Source: Pseudomonadota bacterium
Lineage (GTDB): Bacteria > Pseudomonadota > Alphaproteobacteria > Rhodobacterales > Rhodobacteraceae
Length of the DNA stretch: 11,159 bases
Assembly: GCA_022573605.1 (NCBI GenBank)
Contig: JACZTQ010000063.1
Location: 1,487-12,645, forward strand
Direction: 5' to 3'
Shown here: positions 5,826-11,159 of the stretch, piece by piece
Numbering within the stretch: the stretch's first letter is position 1
Layout: each line of letters opens with the position of its first letter
The notes under the pieces: model-generated
What the model was told of the DNA's origin: nothing
The model's input: the letters and a program-made list of their open reading frames with translations, nothing else
Databases searched by the model: none
Program-made: the position numbers and the translations under genes

Positions 5826-6785
5826 TCAGATCGCCAGCACCACCTTGCCGGTCGCCCGGCGGCTCTCCAGCAGCTCCAGCGCCCGGCCGGCCTCGGCCAG
5901 GGGCACGGTGTGGGAGACATGGGGCGCGATCTTGCCGGCCTCGAACCAGCCGATCAGCTCGCGCAGGCTGGCCGCCAGCACCTCGGGCTTGAAGCGGTAA
6001 TAGGCGCCCCAGTAGAAGCCGATCACGGTCAGGTTCTTGACCAGCAGGATGTTGGCCGGGATCTGCGGGATCTCGCCCGAGGCAAAGCCGATCGGGATCA
6101 GCCGGGCCTCCGGGTTGGCGGCCCGGAGCGCCGCCTTCCAGGCCTCGCCGCCGACCGGGTCGTAGACCACGTCGGCCCCGCCCAGCGCCTTGACCGCGGC
6201 GCGGATGTCGCTGGTTTCGCTGTCGAGCAGGTGGTCGGCGCCCTTGGCCCGGGGCTGCTCCAGCCGCTCGGCGCCGCGGGCGACCGCGATCACCTCGGCC
6301 CCCATCAGCTTGCCGATCTCGACCGCCGTCAGCCCGACGCCGCCGGCCGCCCCCAGCACCAGGAGGCGCTCGCCCGGCTGGAGCCGCGCCTTGTAGCCGA
6401 GCGCCAGGTGCGAGGTGCCGTAGGCGACCTGGAAGGCCGCCGCCTGGGTGTCGGTCATGGCGTCGGGCACCGCCACGCAGGCCGCCGCGTTCGCCACCGC
6501 GTAGTCGGCGAACCCGCCGGCGCCGCAATTGGCCGCGACCCTTGTGCCGGGGCGCGGGACCTCGACCCCGTCGCCCAGCGCCGCCACCGTGGCGCAGACC
6601 TCCATGCCGGGCGCGAAGGGCAGCGCCGGCTTCTCCTGGTAGCGGCCCCTGACGATCAGCGTGTCGGCGAAGTTCACCCCGCAGGCGTGGACCTTGAGCA
6701 GCACCTGCCCCGGCCCCGGCACCGGCCTGGGCACCTCGTCCAGCACCAGCCCCGCCCCCAGTTGGTGCACCCGCATCGCCCGCAT
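5826..6785 (-). CDS. NADPH:quinone oxidoreductase family protein (zinc-free MDR)
   Basis: A 319-residue cytoplasmic reductase of the medium-chain dehydrogenase/reductase superfamily, QOR branch, expected to reduce quinones or enones with NADPH. The N-terminal GroES-like half includes PGPGQVLLKVHACGVNFADT (24-42 region) and GRYQEKPALPFAPGMEVCA. The cofactor-binding Rossmann motif is residues 145-151 (GAAGGVG), preceded by YGTSHLAL. The cysteine and histidine zinc ligands of alcohol dehydrogenases are absent, as usual in this branch. The C-terminal VPLAEAGRALELLESRRATGKVVL motif is typical. AGGAGAA stands about 6 bases before the ATG at 6785; a second in-frame ATG three codons later is possible but worse placed. 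It is divergent from the DUF2332 gene with a 66-base gap. Its true substrate is not evident. Confidence 0.93.
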   Translation of the reverse strand: MRAMRVHQLGAGLVLDEVPRPVPGPGQVLLKVHACGVNFADTLIVRGRYQEKPALPFAPGMEVCATVAALGDGVEVPRPGTRVAANCGAGGFADYAVANAAACVAVPDAMTDTQAAAFQVAYGTSHLALGYKARLQPGERLLVLGAAGGVGLTAVEIGKLMGAEVIAVARGAERLEQPRAKGADHLLDSETSDIRAAVKALGGADVVYDPVGGEAWKAALRAANPEARLIPIGFASGEIPQIPANILLVKNLTVIGFYWGAYYRFKPEVLAASLRELIGWFEAGKIAPHVSHTVPLAEAGRALELLESRRATGKVVLAI

Positions 6786-6851
6786 GATCGTTCTCCTGGT
6801 CCGCTCCGCGTCCTGCTATAGCTTGACCGGCAGCTTATGGGGAGAGGGCGC
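6786..6851. promoter_or_regulatory. Short divergent promoter region
   Basis: Only 66 bases separate two divergent start codons, so both promoters must overlap or extend into the genes. A TTGACC at 6822-6827 on the plus strand and the palindrome GCTATAGC at 6813-6820 could serve as promoter elements. The spacing does not give a clean -35/-10 pair in either direction. Confidence 0.3.
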
Positions 6852-7904
6852 ATGGCACTTCAGGGCGCGGTCGGCGGCGCGTTCCGGCGCCAGGCGGAAA
6901 ACTGCCGGCGGCTGGGCTCGCCCTTCACCGCGCATCTCTGCGAGCGGCTGGCGGCGATGCTCGACAAGCGCACGGCGCTTGGCCGCGCGGTGGCGGGGTG
7001 GCCGCTCGACCCGGTGGAATCGGCGCTGGCGCTGCGGCTTTGCGGGGCGCTCAACATGGTGGTGCGGGCGGGGTGCGCGCCGGCGCTGGCCCGGCACTAT
7101 CCGCCGCACACCGATACCGGCGCGGCGCTGGACGCGGCCTTGCGCGCCGCCATCGCCGAGCGGGGCGACGATCTGGCGGGGCTGCTGGAGAGCGCGCCGC
7201 AGACCAACGAGGTGGCGCGCTCCGCCATCCTGCTCGGCGGGCTCCTGACCATCGCCGCCGAGACCCGGCTGCCGCTGGCGCTGAACGAGATCGGCGCCAG
7301 CGCCGGGCTCAACCTGCATCCCGATTGCTACGCCTACGACCTCGGCCAAGGGCGGCGCTGGGGGCCGGGGGACGCGCCCCTGACGATTCCCTGCGACTGG
7401 CGCGGCGCCGCCCCGCCGCTCGAGGCGGCGCTGGAGATCGCCTCGCGCGCGGGCTCCGACCTCGCCCCCGTCGATCCCGCCGACGCGCACGCCCGCGAGC
7501 GGGTGCTCGGCTATATCTGGCCCGACCAGCCCACCCGGCTGGAGCGCACCGCCGCCGCGTTCGTCCATGCCGCCGCCCACAAGGTGACGCTGGCGCGCGC
7601 CGACGCCGCCGACTGGGCCGAGGCCCGGCTGGCCGAGCCGCCGGAGCCCGGTATCGTCCGGGTGCTGATGCACTCGATTGCCTGGCAGTATTTCCCCAAG
7701 GCGACTCAAGACCGGATCACCGCCGCGCTGACCACGACCGGCGCGGCCGCGACCCGCGAGGCGCCGCTGGCCTGGCTGCGCTTCGAGCCGGACGGCAGGC
7801 GCGACACGGCGGCGATCCTGCTGACCCTGTGGCCCGGCGGCGAGACCCGCGCGCTGGGGCGCGGCGACTATCACGGCCGGTTCGCGGACTGGAGTGGCCC
7901 GTGA
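6852..7904 (+). CDS. DUF2332 family protein
   Basis: A 350-residue protein of the DUF2332 family, whose biochemical role is not established to my knowledge. Family marks seen are PQTNEVARSAILLGGL (from residue 116), EIGASAGLNLHPDCYAYD (146-163), CDWRG, and the C-terminal VLMHSIAWQYFPKATQDRI and WLRFEPDG. The EIGASAGLNL glycine-rich loop resembles the cofactor loop of SAM-dependent methyltransferases, but that is inference. It looks cytoplasmic, with no signal peptide. The ATG at 6852 is chosen over one 15 bases earlier because GGGGAGAGG (6839-6847) is then an ideally placed ribosome site; the earlier ATG would lie within or before it. It converges on the VOC gene with a 33-base gap. Confidence 0.88.
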   Translation: MALQGAVGGAFRRQAENCRRLGSPFTAHLCERLAAMLDKRTALGRAVAGWPLDPVESALALRLCGALNMVVRAGCAPALARHYPPHTDTGAALDAALRAAIAERGDDLAGLLESAPQTNEVARSAILLGGLLTIAAETRLPLALNEIGASAGLNLHPDCYAYDLGQGRRWGPGDAPLTIPCDWRGAAPPLEAALEIASRAGSDLAPVDPADAHARERVLGYIWPDQPTRLERTAAAFVHAAAHKVTLARADAADWAEARLAEPPEPGIVRVLMHSIAWQYFPKATQDRITAALTTTGAAATREAPLAWLRFEPDGRRDTAAILLTLWPGGETRALGRGDYHGRFADWSGP

Positions 7905-7937
7905 AGACCATCGGCGGCAGTGGCGCGATAGCGCCCG
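7905..7937. terminator. Possible bidirectional hairpin between convergent genes
   Basis: The 33-base gap between two convergent stop codons contains GGCGC-GATA-GCGCC (7922-7935), a 5-bp GC stem. It lacks a T tract on either side, so it would be a weak terminator or only an RNA 3'-end stabiliser. Confidence 0.35.
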
Positions 7938-8387
7938 TCAGGCGCCCTCGGCCGGGATATCGCCCGACCCCGAACGCTGGCGCACGCTCGCCACCAGCTC
8001 GACCGTGTTGCCCTCCGGATCCTTGACATAGACGCTGTCCCAGCCGACCCAGCGGTGCTCGGCGGTAGAGGGCTCCAGCCCGTGGGCCCGGTACCAGGCC
8101 AGCGCCGGGGCCAGGTCCTCGGCCTTCACCGTCAGCGCCAGATGATGCAGCGACGAGCCGTCGCCCGCTTCGGGCTCGTCCTCGCCCTCGGCGGTGAACA
8201 GCGCCAGCACGCTGGTGTGGCCGGCGAACCCCTCGCCGATGCGCAGGAAGACGATGGCGTCCGAATAATCGCCCTCGATCACCTCGAGCCCGACCACGTC
8301 GGTGTAGAAGGCGGTCATCGCCGCCAGATCGCGGCAGCGGATCGCGACCTCGCCGAGATCGCGCACGGTGAACGGGGGAGCGGACAT
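7938..8387 (-). CDS. VOC family protein (glyoxalase / extradiol dioxygenase fold)
   Basis: A 149-residue protein of the vicinal oxygen chelate superfamily, metal-dependent enzymes such as glyoxalases and dioxygenases; the specific reaction is not identifiable. Two beta-alpha-beta-beta-beta modules are visible: LGEVAIRCRDLAAMTAFYTDVVGLEV (11-36) and HHLALTVKAEDLAPALAWYRAHGLE (81-105). The module ends with the family's KDPEGNTVEL (122-131). Likely metal ligands are H81 or H82 and E130. The usual first-module His is replaced by E13, so metal binding may be altered. The ATG at 8387 is chosen because GGGAGG lies about 7 bases upstream and the domain starts at once. An in-frame extension to 8516 has no domain similarity. 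The neighbouring genes suggest no pathway. Confidence 0.9.
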   Translation of the reverse strand: MSAPPFTVRDLGEVAIRCRDLAAMTAFYTDVVGLEVIEGDYSDAIVFLRIGEGFAGHTSVLALFTAEGEDEPEAGDGSSLHHLALTVKAEDLAPALAWYRAHGLEPSTAEHRWVGWDSVYVKDPEGNTVELVASVRQRSGSGDIPAEGA

Positions 8388-8534
8388 ATTCTGCCTCCCT
8401 TGGGGCATCGGCAAGGTTGCACTCCCAGCCTGTCGCGGATCGGCGCTCAAGGCAAGCCCGGAGCGGTTCGGGATGTGTCTCGGTTCGACCGTTCGTTCAC
8501 GGTCCGGCACCGGCACCGCTGTTTGAACAAATCC

Positions 8535-8554
8535 ATCGATACCTATCGATACCT
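8535..8554. repeat. Two tandem copies of a 10-bp unit
   Basis: ATCGATACCT is repeated twice head to tail, followed by a partial third copy (AT). It lies upstream of the doubtful small frame and about 375 bases upstream of typA. Confidence 0.6.
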
Positions 8555-8589
8555 ATAACGTACGCTCCGCTCGGATATCTGAAACCTGG

Positions 8590-8787
8590 GTGGAAAACAT
8601 ACCCGTCGGAATCGCCTACGTCACCGACGGGAGCCTGATCGATGACCGGCATCTGGATTTCGCCAAGGTCAGCTACGTCGTCATCGGAATTGCCACCGAG
8701 ATTTCGGGCGGAAACCCACCCAGGCAATGGAAGGCGATCCTGCGCGGCTTTATCGGAAAGGCTTTTGGCGGTGGGGGCTCGGGTTAG
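8590..8787 (+). CDS. Doubtful small hypothetical protein or gene fragment, 65 aa
   Basis: A GTG-started frame of 65 residues (starting MENIPVGIAYVTDGSLIDDR if GTG is read as Met). Its composition is protein-like rather than the Arg/Pro-rich pattern of GC-shadow frames. It has a hydrophobic stretch YVVIGIATEI and a Gly-rich tail ending KAFGGGGSG. The frame is open upstream to a TGA at 8524-8526 with no ATG, and no good ribosome site precedes the GTG. It could be a small gene, the tail of a decayed gene, or chance. A CTCGGG/CCCGAG hairpin overlaps its end. I do not recognise the sequence. Confidence 0.25.
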   Translation: MENIPVGIAYVTDGSLIDDRHLDFAKVSYVVIGIATEISGGNPPRQWKAILRGFIGKAFGGGGSG

Positions 8788-8927
8788 CCCGAGGCCGGCT
8801 CGCAATGCTGAATCACGGCTACAGCGAGTATTCTCCTGACCCGCCCGCCACCCGGCGCCAGATGCCCCTTGCCGCAGGTCCGCATTTGCGCCATAGGCAG
8901 CGCCACCCCCCCACCGGAGCACCGACG

Positions 8928-10748
8928 ATGGATTTGCGAAACATCGCGATCATTGCCCATGTCGATCATGGCAAGACCACGCTGGTCGACCAGTTCCTGA
9001 GGCAGTCCGGCGCCTTTCGCGCGGGTCAGGTGGTGGTCGAGCGGGCGATGGACTCGAGCGATATCGAGCGCGAACGCGGCATCACCATCCTGGCCAAGTG
9101 CACCTCGGTCGACTGGCGCGGCATCCGGATCAACATCGTCGATACCCCGGGGCACGCCGATTTCGGCGGCGAGGTCGAGCGCATCCTCTCGATGGTCGAT
9201 GGGGTGGTGCTGCTGGTCGACGCCGCCGAGGGGCCGATGCCGCAGACCAAGTTCGTCACCGCCAAGGCGCTGGCGCAGGGGCTGCGCCCGATCGTGGTGC
9301 TGAACAAGCTCGACCGGGCGGACGCCGAGCCCGACCGGGCGCTGAACGAGGTGTTCGACCTGTTCGCCAATCTCGGCGCCGACGACGAGCAGCTCGATTT
9401 CCCCATCCTCTACGCCTCCGGCCGGGCCGGCTGGGCGGCGGCGGCGCTGGAGGACCCGCGCGACGATCTGGCGCCGCTGTTCGACCTGATCGTCAGCCAC
9501 GTGCCGGCGCCGCGCCAGGCCGCCAATACCGGCAAACCGTTCCGGATGCTGGCGACCACGCTGGAGGCCGACCCCTATCTCGGCCGCCTGCTGACCGGGC
9601 GGATCGAGGAAGGCACAGTCCGCGCGGGCATGACGCTGAAGGCGCTGAGCCGCGACGGGCGCGAGATCGAGCGCTTCCGGGTCTCCAAGATCCTCGCCTT
9701 TCGCGGCCTCTCGCGCCAGCCGATCGAGGAGGCGCTGGCCGGCGACATCGTGGCGCTGGCCGGGATGAGCAGGCCGACGGTCTCGGACACCCTGTGCGAC
9801 CCAAGCCTGGACACAGCCCTGCCGGCCCAGCCGATCGACCCGCCCACCATCTCGGTCACCTTCGGCATCAACGACGGCCCGCTGGCCGGGCGCGACGGCT
9901 CGAAGGTGCAGAGCCGGGTGATCCGCGAGCGGCTGCTGCGCGAGGCCGAGGCGAACGTCGCCATCCGCATCTCCGACAGCCCCGGCGGCGAGGCCTTCGA
10001 GGTCGCCGGGCGGGGCGAGTTGCAGATCGGGGTGCTGATCGAGAACATGCGCCGCGAGGGCTTCGAGCTCACCGTCTCGCGCCCCCGGGTGCTGATGCGC
10101 GAGGAGGACGGCCAGCGCCTCGAGCCGATCGAGGAGGTCACCGTCGATGTCGACGAGGAATTCGCCGGCGTGGTGATCGAGAAGCTGAGCCGGCGCAAGG
10201 GCGATCTGGTCGAGGTGCGCTCCTCGGGCGCGGCCAAGACCCGCATCGTCGCCCATGTGCCGAGCCGCGGCCTGATCGGCTATCACGGCGAGTTCCTGAC
10301 CGACACGCGGGGCACCGGCGTGCTCAACCGGGTGTTCCACCAATGGGCGCCGTGGCGCGGCGCCGTGCCCGGGCGGCGCGCCGGGGTGCTGATCTCGATC
10401 GCCGACGGCGACAGCGTCGCCTATGCGCTGTTCAACCTGGAGGACCGCGGCCGGATGTTCATCGGCGCCGGCGAGAAGGTCTACAAGGGCATGATCATCG
10501 GCGAGCACTCACGCGGGAACGACCTCGAGGTCAATCCGCTCAAGGGCAAGAAGCTGACCAACATCCGCGCCGCCGGAAAGGACGAGGCGGTGACCCTCAC
10601 CACCCCGGTGCGGCTCACCCTGGAGCAGTCGATCGCCTATATCGACGACGACGAACTGGTCGAGGTGACGCCGAAATCGATCCGCCTGCGCAAACGCCAT
10701 CTCGACCCTCACGAACGCAAGCGCGAGGCCCGCAAAACCCGGGCCTGA
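8928..10748 (+). CDS. typA: Translational GTPase TypA/BipA
   Basis: A 606-residue ribosome-associated GTPase of the EF-G-like translation factor family, of normal length for TypA. It assists 50S assembly and growth under stress such as cold. The GTP-binding domain shows P-loop AHVDHGKTT (10-18), switch region RERGITI (48-54), DTPGHADF (72-79), NKLD (126-129) and a G5-like ASGRAGWA (about 164-171). EF-G-like domains II, III and V follow, with EAFEVAGRGELQIGVLIENMRREGFEL and IVAHVPSRGLIGY. The TypA-specific C-terminal domain includes NRVFHQWAPW, KVYKGMIIGEHSRGNDLEVNP and KLTNIRAAGKDE. The ATG at 8928 starts MDLRNIAIIAHVDHGK as in relatives; CGGAG lies about 9 bases upstream. A 67-codon upstream extension is low-complexity non-homologous sequence. 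It appears monocistronic. Confidence 0.97.
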   Translation: MDLRNIAIIAHVDHGKTTLVDQFLRQSGAFRAGQVVVERAMDSSDIERERGITILAKCTSVDWRGIRINIVDTPGHADFGGEVERILSMVDGVVLLVDAAEGPMPQTKFVTAKALAQGLRPIVVLNKLDRADAEPDRALNEVFDLFANLGADDEQLDFPILYASGRAGWAAAALEDPRDDLAPLFDLIVSHVPAPRQAANTGKPFRMLATTLEADPYLGRLLTGRIEEGTVRAGMTLKALSRDGREIERFRVSKILAFRGLSRQPIEEALAGDIVALAGMSRPTVSDTLCDPSLDTALPAQPIDPPTISVTFGINDGPLAGRDGSKVQSRVIRERLLREAEANVAIRISDSPGGEAFEVAGRGELQIGVLIENMRREGFELTVSRPRVLMREEDGQRLEPIEEVTVDVDEEFAGVVIEKLSRRKGDLVEVRSSGAAKTRIVAHVPSRGLIGYHGEFLTDTRGTGVLNRVFHQWAPWRGAVPGRRAGVLISIADGDSVAYALFNLEDRGRMFIGAGEKVYKGMIIGEHSRGNDLEVNPLKGKKLTNIRAAGKDEAVTLTTPVRLTLEQSIAYIDDDELVEVTPKSIRLRKRHLDPHERKREARKTRA

Positions 10749-11034
10749 GGTGAGTGGAGCGATGAATCGACCGATTCGTTTTCAGACCAGCTTAAGTCAT
10801 ACTTCAGACTTTGGTCCTAACGCTTTTCGCTGGTTGGATTTTGAGAGATCGGCTTTTGGCGCGAATCGAAGCCGGAAAATACGCGTTTTCGTTGTATTTT
10901 TGCAACTCTGGTGAGTCCGGGGCCGGAATTTCACGCAATTCGCGAAAATTTTTTCTCGAATGCGACAAAACCTGGATTAACCTGACCCAGGCTCACAAAC
11001 GATGAGCGACCGGAGAGATAGGGAAAAATAAAAA
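10749..11034. other. Intergenic region between typA and the XRE regulator gene
   Basis: These 286 bases are clearly AT-richer than typA and hold no supported gene. They include a small inverted repeat after typA, an AT-rich imperfect palindrome around 10927-10950 (AATTTCACGCAA against TTCGCGAAAATT), and GGATTAACCTGACC near 10976. A nine-codon frame at 11002-11031 stops three bases before the next gene. The promoter of the regulator gene must lie here, and the AT-rich palindrome is the best candidate control site. Confidence 0.5.
10764..10782 (+). terminator. Weak terminator candidate after typA
   Basis: GAATCG-AC-CGATTC (10764-10777) is followed by GTTTT, 15 bases after the typA stop. A two-base loop is too tight, so only a 4-bp stem with a 6-base loop would form. 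This makes it a poor intrinsic terminator, reported because no better one is visible. Confidence 0.25.
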
Positions 11035-11159
11035 ATGAAGCATCCAGTAGATGTTCACGTTGGACAGAGGGTTCGCCAGCGCCGTTGGATGGTGGGCATG
11101 ACCCAGCAGCAGCTTGGCGACAAGGTTGGCATCAAGTTCCAGCAGATCCAGAAATACGA
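11035..11159 (+). CDS. XRE-family helix-turn-helix transcriptional regulator, N-terminal part (runs off the right edge)
   Basis: The first 41 codons of a DNA-binding regulator. The protein begins MKHPVDVHVG, then QRVRQRRWMVGMTQQQLGDK and VGIKFQQIQKY. MTQQQLGDKVGIKFQQIQKYE is the helix-turn-helix of the XRE/Cro type, with the recognition helix around residues 33-41. I recall this N-terminus as a common, strongly conserved small regulator (about 120-130 residues) in Rhodobacterales and other alphaproteobacteria; its targets are not known to me. The ATG is preceded by an A-rich run. GGG is 11 bases away and GGAG 19 bases away, so the ribosome site is poor or unusual. A nine-codon frame ends three bases upstream. 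Confidence 0.9.
   Translation, partial: MKHPVDVHVGQRVRQRRWMVGMTQQQLGDKVGIKFQQIQKY

Larger units (their letters stand above)
8388..8927. other. 540-base gap upstream of typA
   Basis: No gene is firmly supported here. The region must hold the promoters of the minus-strand VOC gene and of typA. It contains a tandem pair of ATCGATACCT (8535-8554) followed by TATAAC, which could act as a -10 element. It also holds an open frame of doubtful status (8590-8787) and a 6-bp hairpin, CTCGGG-TTAG-CCCGAG (8778-8793), at the end of that frame. Composition is mixed and less GC-biased than in the flanking genes. Confidence 0.5.

Noticed and set aside
8727..8927. N-terminal extension of TypA to 8727
   Set aside because: The extra residues are unrelated to the family, and the ATG at 8928 gives the normal TypA N-terminus with a ribosome site.
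8784..10508. A 574-codon minus-strand open frame opposite typA
   Set aside because: It is an antisense shadow of typA with His/Arg/Gln-rich text and no recognisable motif.

Overview
The window reads as chromosomal DNA of a high-GC alphaproteobacterium, most likely a member of the Rhodobacterales. The evidence is GC-rich coding DNA (one sampled 60-base line in the acylase gene, from 3301, holds 47 G/C), a TypA N-terminus starting MDLRNIAIIAHVDHGK, and at the right edge an XRE regulator whose N-terminus (VGMTQQQLG, GIKFQQIQKY) is a conserved alphaproteobacterial type. The placement is inference from sequence style and recalled families; no search was run.

Layout, left to right. (1) At 1-437 is one end of an IS481-type insertion sequence, with the N-terminal 120 codons of its transposase on the minus strand. 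Its end abuts a palindromic repeat at 438-493 that lacks part of its outer arm. (2) At 569-4058 is a divergent pair: a 3-hydroxyisobutyrate dehydrogenase-family NAD(P)-dependent oxidoreductase (minus) and a penicillin acylase-family Ntn hydrolase (plus). (3) At 4059-5192 is an AT-richer patch. It holds a perfect 16-bp palindrome in a convergent gap, one unrecognised 245-aa gene (minus) and an 8-bp GAAA hairpin upstream of it. (4) At 5193-5825 is a gene-poor scar with GC-rich inverted repeats, two REPIN-like elements of different families, and between them the last ~40 codons of a SufS-type cysteine desulfurase. (5) At 5826-8387 are core-type metabolic genes: a zinc-free MDR quinone oxidoreductase (minus) divergent from a DUF2332 protein (plus), which converges on a VOC-family protein (minus). 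(6) At 8928-10748 is typA/bipA, preceded by about 540 bases of mostly non-coding DNA. (7) At 11035 onward is the start of an XRE/HTH regulator that runs off the window.

The genes do not form one pathway or a long operon; most are single transcription units in divergent or convergent arrangement. The accessory signal lies in 1-493 and 4059-5825: a mobile element, palindromic repeats, a gene remnant and a gene of foreign-looking composition. I found no CRISPR array, rRNA, tRNA or complete defence system. The least explained items are the 245-aa low-GC gene, the 16-bp palindrome, and the REPIN plus sufS-remnant scar.
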